From NCBI RefSeq assembly GCF_022512515.1, contig NZ_JAKWBK010000005.1, forward strand, positions 57,305 through 121,304: a stretch of 64,000 nt of DNA. The letters are read 5' to 3'. Within the stretch, counting starts at the first letter, position 1; every line of letters starts with the position of its first letter. The notes beneath the pieces are model-generated. The model was given only the letters and a program-made list of their open reading frames with translations, was not told where the DNA came from and made no database searches. A program made the position numbers and the translations under genes. This document shows positions 18,606-28,709 of the stretch, piece after piece. Origin of the DNA: Paraniabella hibiscisoli (lineage in GTDB: Bacteria > Bacteroidota > Bacteroidia > Chitinophagales > Chitinophagaceae).

Positions 18606-20243
18606 ATGGCAAAACAATTACACTTCAATATTGAAGCTAGAAATAAAATGAAGAAAGGCGTTGACGTTTTAGCAAACGCCGTAAAAGTAACCCTGGGTCC
18701 TAAAGGCCGTAATGTGGTTATCGAAAAAATTTGGTGCTCCTGCTGTAACTAAAGATGGTGTTACTGTAGCAAAAGAAATTGAGCTGGAAGATGCGATTGA
18801 GAACATGGGTGCTCAAATGGTGAAGGAAGTAGCTTCTAAAACTGCGGATATCGCAGGTGATGGTACTACTACTGCTACTGTATTAGCTCAGGCTATTATC
18901 AGCGAAGGTTTGAAAATGGTAGCTGCAGGTGCAAATCCAATGGACCTGAAACGTGGTATTGATAAAGCGGTTTCTTTGGTGGTAGAAAACCTGAAAGCGC
19001 AAAGCCAGACTGTAGGCAGCGACAGCAAAAAATCAAGCAGGTTGCTTCTATTTCTGCTAATAACGACGACCAGATCGGTGATTTGATCGCTCAGGCATTT
19101 GGTAAAGTAGGTAAAGAAGGTGTTATTACTGTAGAAGAAGCAAAAGGTACTGATACTACTGTAGACGTAGTAGAAGGTATGCAATTCGATCGTGGTTACA
19201 TCTCCCCATATTTCGTTACTAACAGCGAAAAAATGGAAGCTGAATTACAAAGCCCGTATATCCTGATCTATGACAAAAAGATCAGCGCTATGAAAGATAT
19301 TCTTTCTATCCTGGAAAAAGTAGCTCAAAGCGGCCGTCCTTTGGTAATTATTGCTGAAGATTTAGAAGGTGAAGCATTGGCTACCCTGGTGGTAAATAAA
19401 TTACGTGGTACCCTGAAAGTTGCTGCTGTTAAAGCTCCGGGCTTTGGCGACAGAAGAAAAGAAATGTTACAGGACATCGCTATCTTAACAGGTGGTACGG
19501 TAATTTCTGAAGATATGGGCCATAAATTAGAAGGTGCTGATATTTCAGCTTTAGGCCAGGCGGCTTCTATTACTATAGACAAAGACAACACAATTGTTGT
19601 AGGTGGAAAAGGTAAAAAGGCTGACATCGTTGGTCGTGTAAACCAGATCAAAGCTCAGATTGAGTCTACTACATCTGATTACGATAAAGAAAAATTACAG
19701 GAGCGTTTAGCTAAATTAAGCGGTGGTGTTGCTGTATTATATGTAGGTGCTGCTACAGAGGTTGAAATGAAAGAGAAAAAAGACCGTGTAGATGATGCTT
19801 TACATGCAACTCGTGCGGCTGTTGAAGAAGGCATCGTACCTGGTGGTGGCGTAGCTTACATCCGCGCCGTAGCTTCTTTGGATGTAAAAGTTAAAGGTCA
19901 GATCGAAGACGAGCAAACTGGTATGGCGATCGTTAAACGTGCTTTGGAAGCGCCAATCCGCACTTTAACTGACAATGCAGGAATCGATGGTTCAATCGTT
20001 GTTCAGAAAATTAAAGACGGTACCGGCGATTTCGGTTTCAATGCAAGAACAGAGTCTTACGAGAACCTGTTCAAAGCAGGTGTTATCGACCCAACTAAAG
20101 TAAGCCGTGTAGCTTTGGAAAATGCAGCTTCTATCGCAGGTATGTTATTAACTACCGAGTGCGTAATTGCTGACAAACCAGAACCTAAATCTGCGGCTCC
20201 TGCAATGCCAGGCGGTCCTGATATGGGTGGTATGGGCTATTAA
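18606..20243 (+). CDS. groEL: chaperonin GroEL (two frameshifts)
   Basis: The 60 kDa chaperonin, folds proteins with GroES. About 546 residues when restored. Starts MAKQLHFNIEARNKMKKGV; VKVTLGPKGRNV, then DGTTTATVLAQAI, GVITVEEAKGTD, VEEGIVPGGGVAYIRA; ends with the flexible PAMPGGPDMGGMGY tail. The A run at 18724-18729 is two bases short (I-E-K-K-F-G expected), and one A is missing near 19025, so the sequence shows three fragments. In an essential chaperonin with an otherwise perfect sequence these breaks cannot be real. Own terminator at 20295. Confidence 0.97.
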
Positions 20244-20294
20244 TTTAGTTGATAGTTTCACATAACGGTTAACAATAGTTGACCGTTTAAATAT

Positions 20295-20332
20295 AAAAGT
20301 CCCGCTTCGATTTTCGAGGCGGGACTTTTTTG
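20295..20332 (+). terminator. rho-independent terminator of groESL
   Basis: AAAAGTCCCGCTTCGA, four T, then CGAGGCGGGACTTTTTT: a strong GC stem with a short loop followed by a T run, 50 bases after the groEL stop. Confidence 0.9.
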
Positions 20333-20823
20333 AGCTGATATTAAAAAAGATAGAGGAATAATGATTATGGAAATTGAAATGGAACGGTTTCAACGCTATT
20401 GGGAAGAGTGATCATTGTATATTGATAATAGATCGACATCTTTCTTTTGTTGTAATTCTGGCTTTCATCTAATAAATAAGGGCATTCATCTAATAAATAA
20501 GGGCATTCGGCGAATTTTGCCGTTGTATGGTGATTAGTGTGTATATCTTTATTACGGTTTAGAGGGCTAGAGTGGGCAACGACACCTTTCCAGGTATGGT
20601 TGACCCCTCTTTTTTGCATAACCATGAAATTTTCTTGAACCATGGGGCCTTTAGTCTTGAATTTGCCGATATATGCAGTAAGCTCACCTTATTTAAATTT
20701 TGAAACGGGGATTTCCACTCAGGCGGGCATGCAATAGGGATATTCCGGCCAATGAGCCAACCGGCATTTATGAATAATCTGTAAAGCAAGCGATAGGAAA
20801 GAGCGCAAATAACAGTTTTACTA
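20333..20823. other. gene-poor stretch with a 21-base tandem repeat
   Basis: No gene could be supported. The minus-strand reading frames at 20365-20643 and 20559-20789 have unlike codon use, no family motif and start at arbitrary points. The only structure is a perfect two-copy tandem repeat of 21 bases at 20464-20505. Downstream of groEL and upstream of a PspC-like gene transcribed away from it. Confidence 0.4.
20464..20505. repeat. 21-base unit, two exact tandem copies
   Basis: The unit TTCATCTAATAAATAAGGGC-A occurs twice head to tail with no mismatch, and the next three bases (TTC) begin a third copy. It contains stop codons in all plus-strand contexts, so it is not coding on that strand. 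Confidence 0.85.
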
Positions 20824-21045
20824 CTACAGGTAGTACCAGGGGTTACGCTTCGAGGAAGAAATATAATTTTTCATATTCTTCCAAAAAGCCAGTACCATGT
20901 AAACGATGATGGGCGACCCCATGGTTAATACCGAAGAGTAAATAAAATATTGCCTGATACGACAGGGAGAAATATGTAACCTGTCACCAATAGAAGAGCA
21001 AACACCAAAAGCATTCCACTCCACAAAATTTTTTAGGCGATTCAT
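20824..21045 (-). CDS. PspC-domain membrane protein
   Basis: About 73 residues. The start at 21045 gives MNRLKNFVEWNAFGVCSSIGDRLHI, the usual beginning of short PspC-type proteins; the frame continues 18 codons upstream but with no conservation visible. The rest is one membrane helix (FIYSSVLTMGSPIIVYMVLAFW) followed by a positive end. PspC domains act in phage-shock and envelope-stress responses, but the short Bacteroidota forms have no assigned role. It is a lone gene and divergent from the acn relic. Confidence 0.7.
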   Translation of the reverse strand: MNRLKNFVEWNAFGVCSSIGDRLHISPCRIRQYFIYSSVLTMGSPIIVYMVLAFWKNMKNYISSSKRNPWYYL

Positions 21046-21182
21046 ACTAACTATAGTTGGTTTACGCGACAAAATTACCAAATCCTTCGATAATTTCAAT
21101 AAGTTCTGTCAATTAGAACCCTTATTTTTTGTAAATTCGCGCCATTGCTAATGAAGGTATTATTAATATAAATATATTATAA

Positions 21183-21389
21183 ATGGCATTTGATCTCGAA
21201 CTGTTTTGGAAAACTCATTCTGAATTTGAACAAAAGTTAACAATGCCCGTTAATCATTAAAACACCTTCTGATCTGAAAGACAAAATGTTACACTTCACC
21301 TCTGAAAAGGATAATGCTGCAATTATTGCCTGCAATAATGGTAAAGCTATGTAGATTTTACTCCGGGGAAAGTGGCTCTGAAACTATAG
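21183..21389 (+). pseudogene. relic of the aconitase A N-terminus (frameshifts, truncated)
   Basis: Opens with ATG 21183 as MAFDLELFWKTHSEFEQK; acnA 3.3 kb downstream starts MAFDLDLIKKVYSGFEQK. About 12 of 19 residues match. The block at 21347-21380 is 26/34 identical to 24627-24660 (YVDFTPGKVAL versus YVDFAPDRVAM). The offsets from each ATG are 164 and 161 bases. The middle is diverged, two indels break the frame, and it ends at TAG 21387. Traces such as a CAGGCTGG-like patch may continue to about 21440. It lies 89 bases before acnB. It may be a duplication scar or a small translated ORF; no aconitase active-site residue is present. Confidence 0.6.
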
Positions 21390-21477
21390 AATATTATAAT
21401 CGACACAGGCTGGTAAAGAAAATGGCAGTGCCGGCATCTGTTTTAAAATCTGCCTTCATATTGAAAAGACTTCTGTT

Positions 21478-24247
21478 ATGAACATGTATAAGGATTACAT
21501 TAAGGAAATTGAAGAAAGAAAAGTTCAGGGGCTTCATCCAAAGCCAATTGATGGCGCTGAATTGTTGAGCGAAATTATCGAACAAATAAAGGACCTCGGT
21601 AATGAGTACAGGGAAGATTCTCTTAAGTTTTTTATTTACAATACTTTGCCAGGTACTACAAGTGCTGCCGGTGTGAAGGCCCAATTTTTAAAAGAGATTA
21701 TCCTGGGTGAATCTGTTGTGGAAGAAATATCCACAGCTTTTGCTTTTGAGCTATTATCACACATGAAAGGTGGTCCCTCTATTGAAGTGCTGTTAGACCT
21801 GGCCCTGGGTAACGATGCTGCAATTGCACAACAAGCGGCGGCTGTTCTTCAAACACAGGTATTCCTTTACGATGCCGATACAGACCGTTTAAAAGAAGCG
21901 TTTAAAAATGATAATGTAATAGCTAAAGAAATTCTGGAAAGCTATGCTAAAGCAGAGTTCTTTACCAAATTACCGGAAGTGCCTGAAGAAATTCAGATAG
22001 TTACTTTTATTGCCGGTGAGGGCGATATATCTACCGACCTGTTGTCCCCTGGTAACCAGGCGCACTCGCGTTCTGACCGGGAATTGCATGGTAAATGTAT
22101 GATCACCCCTAAAGCACAGGACGAAATTAAAGCGCTTCAGGCATTACACCCCGACAAGAGCGTAATGTTGATTGCGGAGAAAGGTACTATGGGCGTGGGC
22201 TCATCAAGGATGTCGGGAGTAAATAACGTAGCTCTTTGGACGGGTAAACAAGCGAGCCCTTATGTTCCATTTGTTAATATTGCGCCGATTGTTGGCGGTA
22301 CCAATGGTATTTCCCCCATCTTCCTTACTACGGTTGATGTTACGGGCGGTATCGGTATCGACCTTAAAAACTGGGTAAAGAAGACTGATGCGGAAGGTAA
22401 TATTGTACGCGACGAAAATGGAGATCCTGTATTGGAAGAGGTTTATTCCGTTGCAACCGGAACCGTTTTGACCATCAATACTAAAACCAAGAAATTATAT
22501 AACGGAGAGCAGGAGCTGATAGATATCTCCAAGGCTTTAACTCCTCAGAAGAAAGAATTTATCAGGGCCGGTGGTTCTTATGCTATCGTATTTGGTAAAA
22601 AATACAGACGATTGCAGCCAAAATTCTCGGTATTGAGCCAACTCTGGTGTTTGCGCCTTCAAAAGAAATTTCAAACGAAGGGCAGGGGCTTACAGCGGTA
22701 GAGAAAATATTTAACAGGAATGCAGTAGGCATTACGCCGGGCAAGATCCTACATGCAGGATCTGATGTTCGGGTGGAAGTGAATATTGTAGGTTCGCAGG
22801 ATACCACAGGGCTGATGACCGCACAGGAGCTGGAGTCGATGGCAGCCACTGTAATTTCACCTATTGTTGACGGTGCTTATCAATCAGGTTGTCATACAGC
22901 ATCAGTATGGGATAAAAAAGCGCAGGCTAATATCCCCAAACTGATGAGATTTATGAATGATTTCGGTTTGATCACAGCCCGCGACCCCAAAGGCGAGTAT
23001 CACTCCATGACGGATGTTATTCACAAAGTACTTAACGATATAACTGTAGACGAGTGGGCCATCATCATTGGTGGTGACTCTCACACCAGGATGTCTAAAG
23101 GGGTAGCTTTCGGAGCCGATTCGGGAACAGTTGCGCTGGCCCTGGCTACCGGAGAGGCTTCTATGCCTATTCCGGAGTCAGTAAAAGTTACTTTCAAAGG
23201 CGAGATGAAAGAGCATATGGATTTCCGTGATGTGGTTCATGCTACGCAGGCACAAATGCTGCAACAATTTGGAGGTGAGAATGTGTTCCAGGGAAGAATT
23301 ATCGAAGTGCATATTGGTACACTCCCGGCAGATCAGGCATTCACTTTTACCGATTGGACTGCTGAGATGAAAGCCAAAGCATCTATCAATATTTCTGAAG
23401 ACGATACCCTTATCGAATCATTGGAGATTGCCAAAGGCCGGATACAGATCATGATAGACAAAGGCATGGATAATGAAAGGCAAGTGCTTCAGGGATTAAT
23501 TAATAAAGCGGATAAGCGTATTGCTGAAATTAAATCAGGAGAGAAACCTGCGCTTACGCCAGATGCCAATGCTAAATACTATGCCGAGGTAGTGATTGAC
23601 CTGGATGTGATTGTAGAACCTATGATCGCCGATCCGGATGTAAATAATAAGGATGTATCCAAGCGTTACACACATGATACCATCCGCGCTTTATCTCATT
23701 ATGGTGGCGATAAGAAAGTAGACTTAGGTTTCGTAGGGTCTTGTATGGTGCATAAAGGAGATTTGAAAATTGTTTCTCAAATGCTTAAAAACCTGGAAGC
23801 GCAACAAGGTAAGGTGGAGTTTCATGCTCCGCTGGTAGTAGCTGCTCCAACTTATAACATTATTGATGAGTTGAAGGAAGAAGGCGATTGGGATCTGTTG
23901 CAGAAGTATTCCGGCTTTGAGTTCAGCGATCTGTTACCTAAAAGCGCTGCCCGTACCGAGTATGAAAATATGATGTACCTGGAGCGTCCCGGTTGTAACC
24001 TTTGTATGGGGAACCAGGAGAAAGCAGCTAAAGGCGACACGGTAATGGCTACCTCAACCCGCTTGTTCCAGGGACGTGTGGTAGAAGACTCTGAGCGCAA
24101 AAAGGGGAGTCTTTGCTGGCGTCCACACCGGTGGTAGTATTGTCCGCTATACTGGGCAGAATTCCCAATATGGATGAATATAAAGCCGCAGTAGAAGGCA
24201 TCAACCTGACCAAGTTTATTCCTTCTGTAAAAGAGTTGACAGTTTAG
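21478..24247 (+). CDS. acnB: aconitate hydratase B (two frameshifts)
   Basis: Isomerises citrate to isocitrate via cis-aconitate in the TCA cycle with a 4Fe-4S cluster. About 924 residues when restored. The N-terminal HEAT-like domain is MNMYKDYIKEIEERK...GAELLSEIIEQIKDLG; later GGTNGISPIFLTTVDVTGGIGID, IGGDSHTRMSKGVAFGADSG (near residue 525), GSCMVHKGDLK and the cluster motif CNLCMGNQ near residue 840. One A is missing near 22606 and one G near 24106. Followed by a terminator at 24273. AcnB usually is the main TCA aconitase, and AcnA is often the oxidative-stress one. Confidence 0.96.
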
Positions 24248-24272
24248 TATGATTAAGTATTTTGATATAAGT

Positions 24273-24310
24273 AAACCCCGTTCTGTTTTAGCAGGACGGG
24301 GTTTTGTTTT
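24273..24310 (+). terminator. rho-independent terminator of acnB
   Basis: AAACCCCGTTCTG, loop TTTTAG, CAGGACGGGGTTTTGTTTT: a near-perfect GC stem with a T tail, 25 bases after the acnB stop. Confidence 0.9.
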
Positions 24311-24465
24311 ACGAACCCAATGACTCTAACGAGTTTTGGCCCTATTTCTGCAACCTACTGTCGAGGTTTGTTTTAGCTTTTCGAAATATCCAATCGCAGG
24401 TAACAATCCTTAACTTTGTATTCTCTCGCGAATCTTAATTTTTTAGTACAAAAAAATTAGTAGAC

Positions 24466-26742
24466 ATGGCATTCGATCTCGATCTGATTAAGAAAGTATA
24501 CTCCGGCTTTGAACAAAAAGTAAACGCTGCCCGGCAGCTATTGGGCCGTCCTTTAACTTTTACCGAAAAAATATTATACGCGCATCTGACCAACCCTGCT
24601 ACAAGGGTATATGAACGTGGTGTAGACTATGTGGACTTTGCTCCGGATAGAGTAGCTATGCAGGATGCCACAGCCCAAATGGCACTTTTGCAATTTATGC
24701 AGGCCGGACGGGCTAAGGTGGCTGTGCCCTCGACCGTGCATTGTGATCACCTTATTATGGCAGAAACAGGTGCAGAAGCCGATTTAAAACAAGCCAAGAC
24801 AGAAAGTAAAGAAGTGTTTGATTTTCTTGCTTCCGTATCTGATAAGTATGGTATTGGTTTCTGGAAACCAGGTGCCGGTATCATTCACCAGGTAGTTTTG
24901 GAGAACTATGCTTTTCCCGGTGGTATGATGATTGGTACTGATAGCCATACCGTGAATGCAGGTGGTTTAGGAATGGTGGCTATTGGTGTAGGCGGCGCCG
25001 ACGCCTGCGATGTAATGGCGGGGTTGCCGTGGGAACTGAAAATGCCGAAATTGATCGGTGTTAAATTAACAGGTAAGCTAAACGGCTGGACTGCACCTAA
25101 AGATGTGATCCTGAAAGTGGCGGGTATACTTACCGTAAAGGGTGGTACTGGTTGTATTGTGGAATACTTTGGGGAAGGTGCTTTATCTATGAGTTGTACA
25201 GGAAAAGGCACTATTTGTAATATGGGTGCTGAAATTGGCGCTACCACTTCAACTTTTGGTTATGACGACAGTATGAGTCGTTACCTAAGGGCTACGGGGA
25301 GAGAAGAGATAGCAGCTGCAGCTGACGCCATTGCTCAGCATTTAACTGCTGACCCTGAGGTGTACGCTAATCCCGAACAATACTTTGATCAATTAATTGA
25401 AATCAACCTCAGTGAGCTCGAGCCGCATTTGAATGGTCCTTTTACACCCGATCTGGCTACGCCTATTTCAAAAATGAAAGAAGTGGCCGCTGCGAACGAT
25501 TGGCCAACTAAAATAGAGGTAGGATTGATCGGCAGCTGTACAAACTCTTCTTATGAAGATATCAGCCGGGCTGTTTCACTTGCCAAACAGGTGAGTGAGA
25601 AAGGGCTTAAAACAAAGGCTGAATTTACAATCACGCCAGGTTCGGAACAAGTGAGATACACGATACAGCGCGATGGTTTCCTGGATACATTTGACAAAAT
25701 TGGCGCTACTGTATTTGCTAATGCCTGCGGTCCTTGTATTGGCATGTGGAACCGGGTGGGTGCTGAGAAGAAGGAGAAAAATACGATAGTGCATTCTTTT
25801 AACCGGAACTTTGCCAAACGTGCTGATGGTAACCCTAACACTTATGCATTTGTAGCTTCTCCCGAAGTGGTGACAGCCCTTGCAATTGCGGGCGATTTAA
25901 CATTTAACCCGCTTACAGATACATTGATCAATGAAAAAGGCGAAACGGTAAAACTGGATCCTCCAACCGGGGAAGAACTACCTGCCAGAGGCTTTGCTGT
26001 TGACGATCCCGGGTACCAGGCTCCGGCTGCTGACGGTAGCGGCGTTCAGGTAATTGTGGATCCTGCCAGTAAACGGCTGCAGCTATTAGATCCGTTTACT
26101 CCATGGGAGGGAACCGATCTGAAGGGCCTGAAACTGTTGATCAAAGCCAAAGGGAAATGTACTACCGATCATATTTCTATGGCAGGCCCCTGGCTGAAGT
26201 TCCGCGGGCACCTTGATAATATTTCGAACAATATGCTGATAGGTGCGGTGAATTTCTTCAATGACAAAACAGATAATATCAAGAACCAGCTCAATGGTGA
26301 ATACGGCCCCGTACCGGCTACCCAACGTGCTTATAAAGCAGCGGGCATTGGTAGTATTGTCGTAGGTGATGAGAATTATGGCGAGGGTAGCAGCCGGGAG
26401 CATGCGGCTATGGAGCCACGTCATTTAGGCGTGCGTGCTGTTCTGGTAAAATCGTTTGCCCGCATTCATGAAACGAACCTGAAAAAGCAGGGAATGTTAG
26501 CGCTTACGTTTGCGGACAAAGACGACTATGAAAAAATACAGGAAGATGATGTAGTAGATATTATAGGTTTAACTGAGTTTGCACCAGGCAAACCGTTAAC
26601 CCTGGTATTGCATCATTCGGACGGTACTTCTGAAAATATCCAGGTGAACCATACTTATAATGATCAGCAAATTGAATGGTTTAAGGCCGGAGGGGCGCTG
26701 AATATCATCAGGAAGGAGTTCGCAGGTAATAGCAGTAACTAA
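24466..26742 (+). CDS. acnA: aconitate hydratase A (mitochondrial-type)
   Basis: Second aconitase with the same citrate-isocitrate chemistry. 758 residues, unbroken, close to the shorter mitochondrial-type aconitases and shorter than E. coli AcnA. Starts MAFDLDLIKKVYSGFEQK; GTDSHTVNAGGLGMVAIGVGG, then IGSCTNSSYEDISRA; cluster cysteines in ANACGPCIGMW near residue 425; swivel domain with YGEGSSREHAAMEPRHLGVRAV near residue 645. It is 218 bases after acnB with a terminator between, so the two aconitases are transcribed separately. The possible -7 box TAACTTTG at 24411 is 55 bases before the start and has no clear -33 partner. Confidence 0.97.
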   Translation: MAFDLDLIKKVYSGFEQKVNAARQLLGRPLTFTEKILYAHLTNPATRVYERGVDYVDFAPDRVAMQDATAQMALLQFMQAGRAKVAVPSTVHCDHLIMAETGAEADLKQAKTESKEVFDFLASVSDKYGIGFWKPGAGIIHQVVLENYAFPGGMMIGTDSHTVNAGGLGMVAIGVGGADACDVMAGLPWELKMPKLIGVKLTGKLNGWTAPKDVILKVAGILTVKGGTGCIVEYFGEGALSMSCTGKGTICNMGAEIGATTSTFGYDDSMSRYLRATGREEIAAAADAIAQHLTADPEVYANPEQYFDQLIEINLSELEPHLNGPFTPDLATPISKMKEVAAANDWPTKIEVGLIGSCTNSSYEDISRAVSLAKQVSEKGLKTKAEFTITPGSEQVRYTIQRDGFLDTFDKIGATVFANACGPCIGMWNRVGAEKKEKNTIVHSFNRNFAKRADGNPNTYAFVASPEVVTALAIAGDLTFNPLTDTLINEKGETVKLDPPTGEELPARGFAVDDPGYQAPAADGSGVQVIVDPASKRLQLLDPFTPWEGTDLKGLKLLIKAKGKCTTDHISMAGPWLKFRGHLDNISNNMLIGAVNFFNDKTDNIKNQLNGEYGPVPATQRAYKAAGIGSIVVGDENYGEGSSREHAAMEPRHLGVRAVLVKSFARIHETNLKKQGMLALTFADKDDYEKIQEDDVVDIIGLTEFAPGKPLTLVLHHSDGTSENIQVNHTYNDQQIEWFKAGGALNIIRKEFAGNSSN

Positions 26743-26760
26743 GTATTCTGTAGCAAATTT

Positions 26761-26799
26761 TAAAAAAGGTGTTCATTAAAAAAAATGAACACTTTTTTG
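26761..26799 (+). terminator. rho-independent terminator of acnA
   Basis: AAAAAAGGTGTTCATT, A loop, then AATGAACACTTTTTTG: arms of about 12 bases with a T6 tail, 20 bases after the acnA stop. The ATG inside the right arm (26785) is not a credible start for the next gene, so that gene's start is placed downstream. Confidence 0.85.
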
Positions 26800-26847
26800 T
26801 TGCGTTATTTAAAGTCAATGCGTTTTAGATACAAAACATATTTGCAA

Positions 26848-27381
26848 ATGAGACGAAGTACTGCCCTCGCCTGTTTTTTGGTAGCATCGATATCCGTGCT
26901 TTTAATGAGCTCCTGTCAAAAAGAAAGTGACAGTGAGCAGGGGTATTATTTAGCTACTGCCTATAAAAATGATCTTACCGTACCTGTAACCATCCAGTAT
27001 GGATTACGTTTGAAAAGGCAGCCGGTTAAAGAAGATACTACAGGGTTTATTGGGCAGGGGATAATAATCGAACCCGGAAAAGCTTATGAGACTTCAGTTT
27101 TTATCTGTACGGCTAATTGTGGTCCTTCATTCCTGAGCGAGTCAGATCCCCGTTATCAAAAGAACCTGGTTAAAGTAACGATAAGTGGTAAAGAGAAAGT
27201 CGATACGTCCTGTGGGTTATATTACTCGCTCTTCCCGGATGCAGCAAGAAAGACGACTTGCGAAGCAGACCTGGCCAATCTCTTTAAAGATGAACAATGG
27301 GTTAAAACCAAAAATGCAGCCGGAAATATTATAAGACGAGAGTATGTGATAGACCAGGCTGATTTGGCGGAGGCAAAGTGA
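26848..27381 (+). CDS. lipoprotein of unknown function
   Basis: 178 residues. ATG 26848 (MRRSTALACFLVASISVLLMSSC) gives a strong lipobox ending in M-S-S-C. In-frame ATGs at 26785 and 26818 exist but the first lies in a terminator and the second adds an unlikely polar leader. The mature part has YLATAYKNDLTVPVTIQYG, RLKRQPVKEDTTGF, and cysteine-containing CTANCGPSFLSES and SCGLYYSLFPDA. No domain known to me. It is followed 134 bases later by another lipoprotein gene. Confidence 0.7.
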   Translation: MRRSTALACFLVASISVLLMSSCQKESDSEQGYYLATAYKNDLTVPVTIQYGLRLKRQPVKEDTTGFIGQGIIIEPGKAYETSVFICTANCGPSFLSESDPRYQKNLVKVTISGKEKVDTSCGLYYSLFPDAARKTTCEADLANLFKDEQWVKTKNAAGNIIRREYVIDQADLAEAK

Positions 27382-27471
27382 TTTACATTGTATATCCGGG
27401 CAAATCAGGAAGACGAACTCTTTTTATGAATTGAAATTAAGCTGTTGGACTTTTCCTGTTGCGAAAATCTA

Positions 27472-27502
27472 TTTGCTATCGTCTTTGATAGTATTACTTT
27501 AA
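27472..27502 (+). promoter_or_regulatory. promoter of the second lipoprotein gene
   Basis: TTTG at 27472 (-33 box), exactly 19 bases, then TACTTTAA at 27495 resembling the -7 box TAnnTTTG in its first six bases. It fits the Bacteroidota primary promoter layout and ends 13 bases before the ATG 27516. Confidence 0.5.
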
Positions 27503-27515
27503 ATCAAATACTGTA

Positions 27516-27962
27516 ATGAGGACTTCAATTTTAGTGATACTCGTCTCGGGCCTTATGGTATTGGCATGTAATAAGAATGCCAGGGTTGGCGATGATTGCG
27601 AATCGGACTGCAAGTTCAACCAGGTATGCACGGAGGAGTTCAGGAGCCTGATGGTGCAGGTGGTTGATCAATCTAATGCGGGAGTAGAGTTGGACAGTTT
27701 CAAGATCGTAAGAACGAAGGATAATAAAGTTATACTTGACAATGTACAATGGCAACAACCGGCGGGTGTTTCCTATAAGCCCGGAGTGTACTTATTGTAT
27801 TCCGATGGCTATATGAAAGAAACCTCCAGGTGTGGAGAGGATTTTCATTTCAAAGGGTATTTAAATAATAAAACTGTAGCCGACAAAATATTCAGGATAT
27901 CTCATGACTGTTGCCATATTAATCTGGTTTCAGGAGATACGAAAATTGTTATTGAACCATAA
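27516..27962 (+). CDS. lipoprotein of unknown function
   Basis: 148 residues with lipobox (MRTSILVILVSGLMVLAC, Cys18). Cysteines at CESDC, VCTEEF, SRCGEDF and HDCCHINL suggest disulfides. The middle, LMVQVVDQSNAGVELDSFKIVRT..., is a beta-rich domain with NKVILDNVQW, like a carboxypeptidase-regulatory fold (inference). It is flanked by a hairpin terminator. Paired with the lipoprotein just upstream; the two are not similar in sequence. Confidence 0.7.
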   Translation: MRTSILVILVSGLMVLACNKNARVGDDCESDCKFNQVCTEEFRSLMVQVVDQSNAGVELDSFKIVRTKDNKVILDNVQWQQPAGVSYKPGVYLLYSDGYMKETSRCGEDFHFKGYLNNKTVADKIFRISHDCCHINLVSGDTKIVIEP

Positions 27963-27990
27963 AAAAACCGCTGATCAAATCAGCGGTTCA
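27961..27990. terminator. hairpin after the lipoprotein gene
   Basis: AACCGCTGAT, CAA, ATCAGCGGTT: ten-base perfect stem with a three-base loop directly after the stop, with an A run on the 5' side and a weak T side. It can act from either strand, but the short T tract makes the plus-strand direction moderate. Confidence 0.65.
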
Positions 27991-28181
27991 ATTAGTCGTC
28001 ATCCTATGTAAACCGGTTGGCTTCGGCAAGAATATTCGATAAAGGAGTTAGCGAATTTCTTTTGTCCTATCGGAAACACAAGATGACAGTATTTTAAAAC
28101 GATCAGTTGTATTTTGTTTCCTATACTAACGAATACAATACCAGAAATGTTTTAGTAACAATGATTTAATTATTGTTAAAA

Positions 28182-28709
28182 CTATTTTCCGGTCATTAGT
28201 TTTCTTAAATTCATTAATCCGTAACGCATTCTGCCTAATGCAGTATTAATGCTGCATCCGGTCATGTCGGCAATTTCTTTAAAGCTAAGATTGGCGAAAT
28301 GTCTGAGTATAATTACTTCTCTTTGCTCTTCGGGTAATTGTTCTAAGAGGTCTTTTGCTTTACCCATACTTTGTACTTTAATTATTTTATCTTCTGCATT
28401 CTGCTCAGTACAGTTGATAGTGTCCAGCACCTCGTTGTCTGTATTGCTTTTTGCAAAAGGAAAGCGTTTCAGCTTTCTGAAATAATCAACGCATAAGTTA
28501 TGTGCAATGCGCATAGCCCAGGGAAGAAATTTTCCTTCCTCTTTGTATTTACCACTTTTCAGGGTTTCTATTATTTTAATAAAAACATCCTGGGAAATAT
28601 CTTCCGCATGGTATTTATCCTTAACTATAAAAAGTATAGTGCTGAAAAGCTTATCCTTGTACCTCTCCAGTAATGAATCGAGTGCCGATTCGTTACCACT
28701 TGTAAACAA
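28182..28709 (-). CDS. ECF sigma factor
   Basis: RNA polymerase sigma-70 family, ECF type. Region 2: ALDSLLERYKDKLFSTILFIV, then HAEDISQDVFIKIIE with PWAMRIAHNLCVDYFRK; region 4: LLEQLPEEQREVIILRHFANLSFKEIADMTGCSINTALGRMRYGLMNLRKLM. The annotated TTG start at 28709 drops the first 17 residues of region 2.1 (KKSDNELIHLF), which are in frame up to 28772 but lack an ATG; a missing or extra base near 28785 would join it to ATG 28797. No anti-sigma gene is adjacent. Target genes cannot be seen. Confidence 0.85.
   Translation of the reverse strand: MFTSGNESALDSLLERYKDKLFSTILFIVKDKYHAEDISQDVFIKIIETLKSGKYKEEGKFLPWAMRIAHNLCVDYFRKLKRFPFAKSNTDNEVLDTINCTEQNAEDKIIKVQSMGKAKDLLEQLPEEQREVIILRHFANLSFKEIADMTGCSINTALGRMRYGLMNLRKLMTGK

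Noticed and set aside
20365..20789. Minus-strand ORFs of 92 and 76 residues
   Set aside because: They overlap each other, start at random points, contain the tandem repeat and have no recognisable motif or ribosome site; codon use is unlike neighbours.
26785..26847. Longer start of the lipoprotein gene at ATG 26785
   Set aside because: It lies inside the acnA terminator hairpin and puts a polar leader before the lipobox; ATG 26848 fits the signal peptide.
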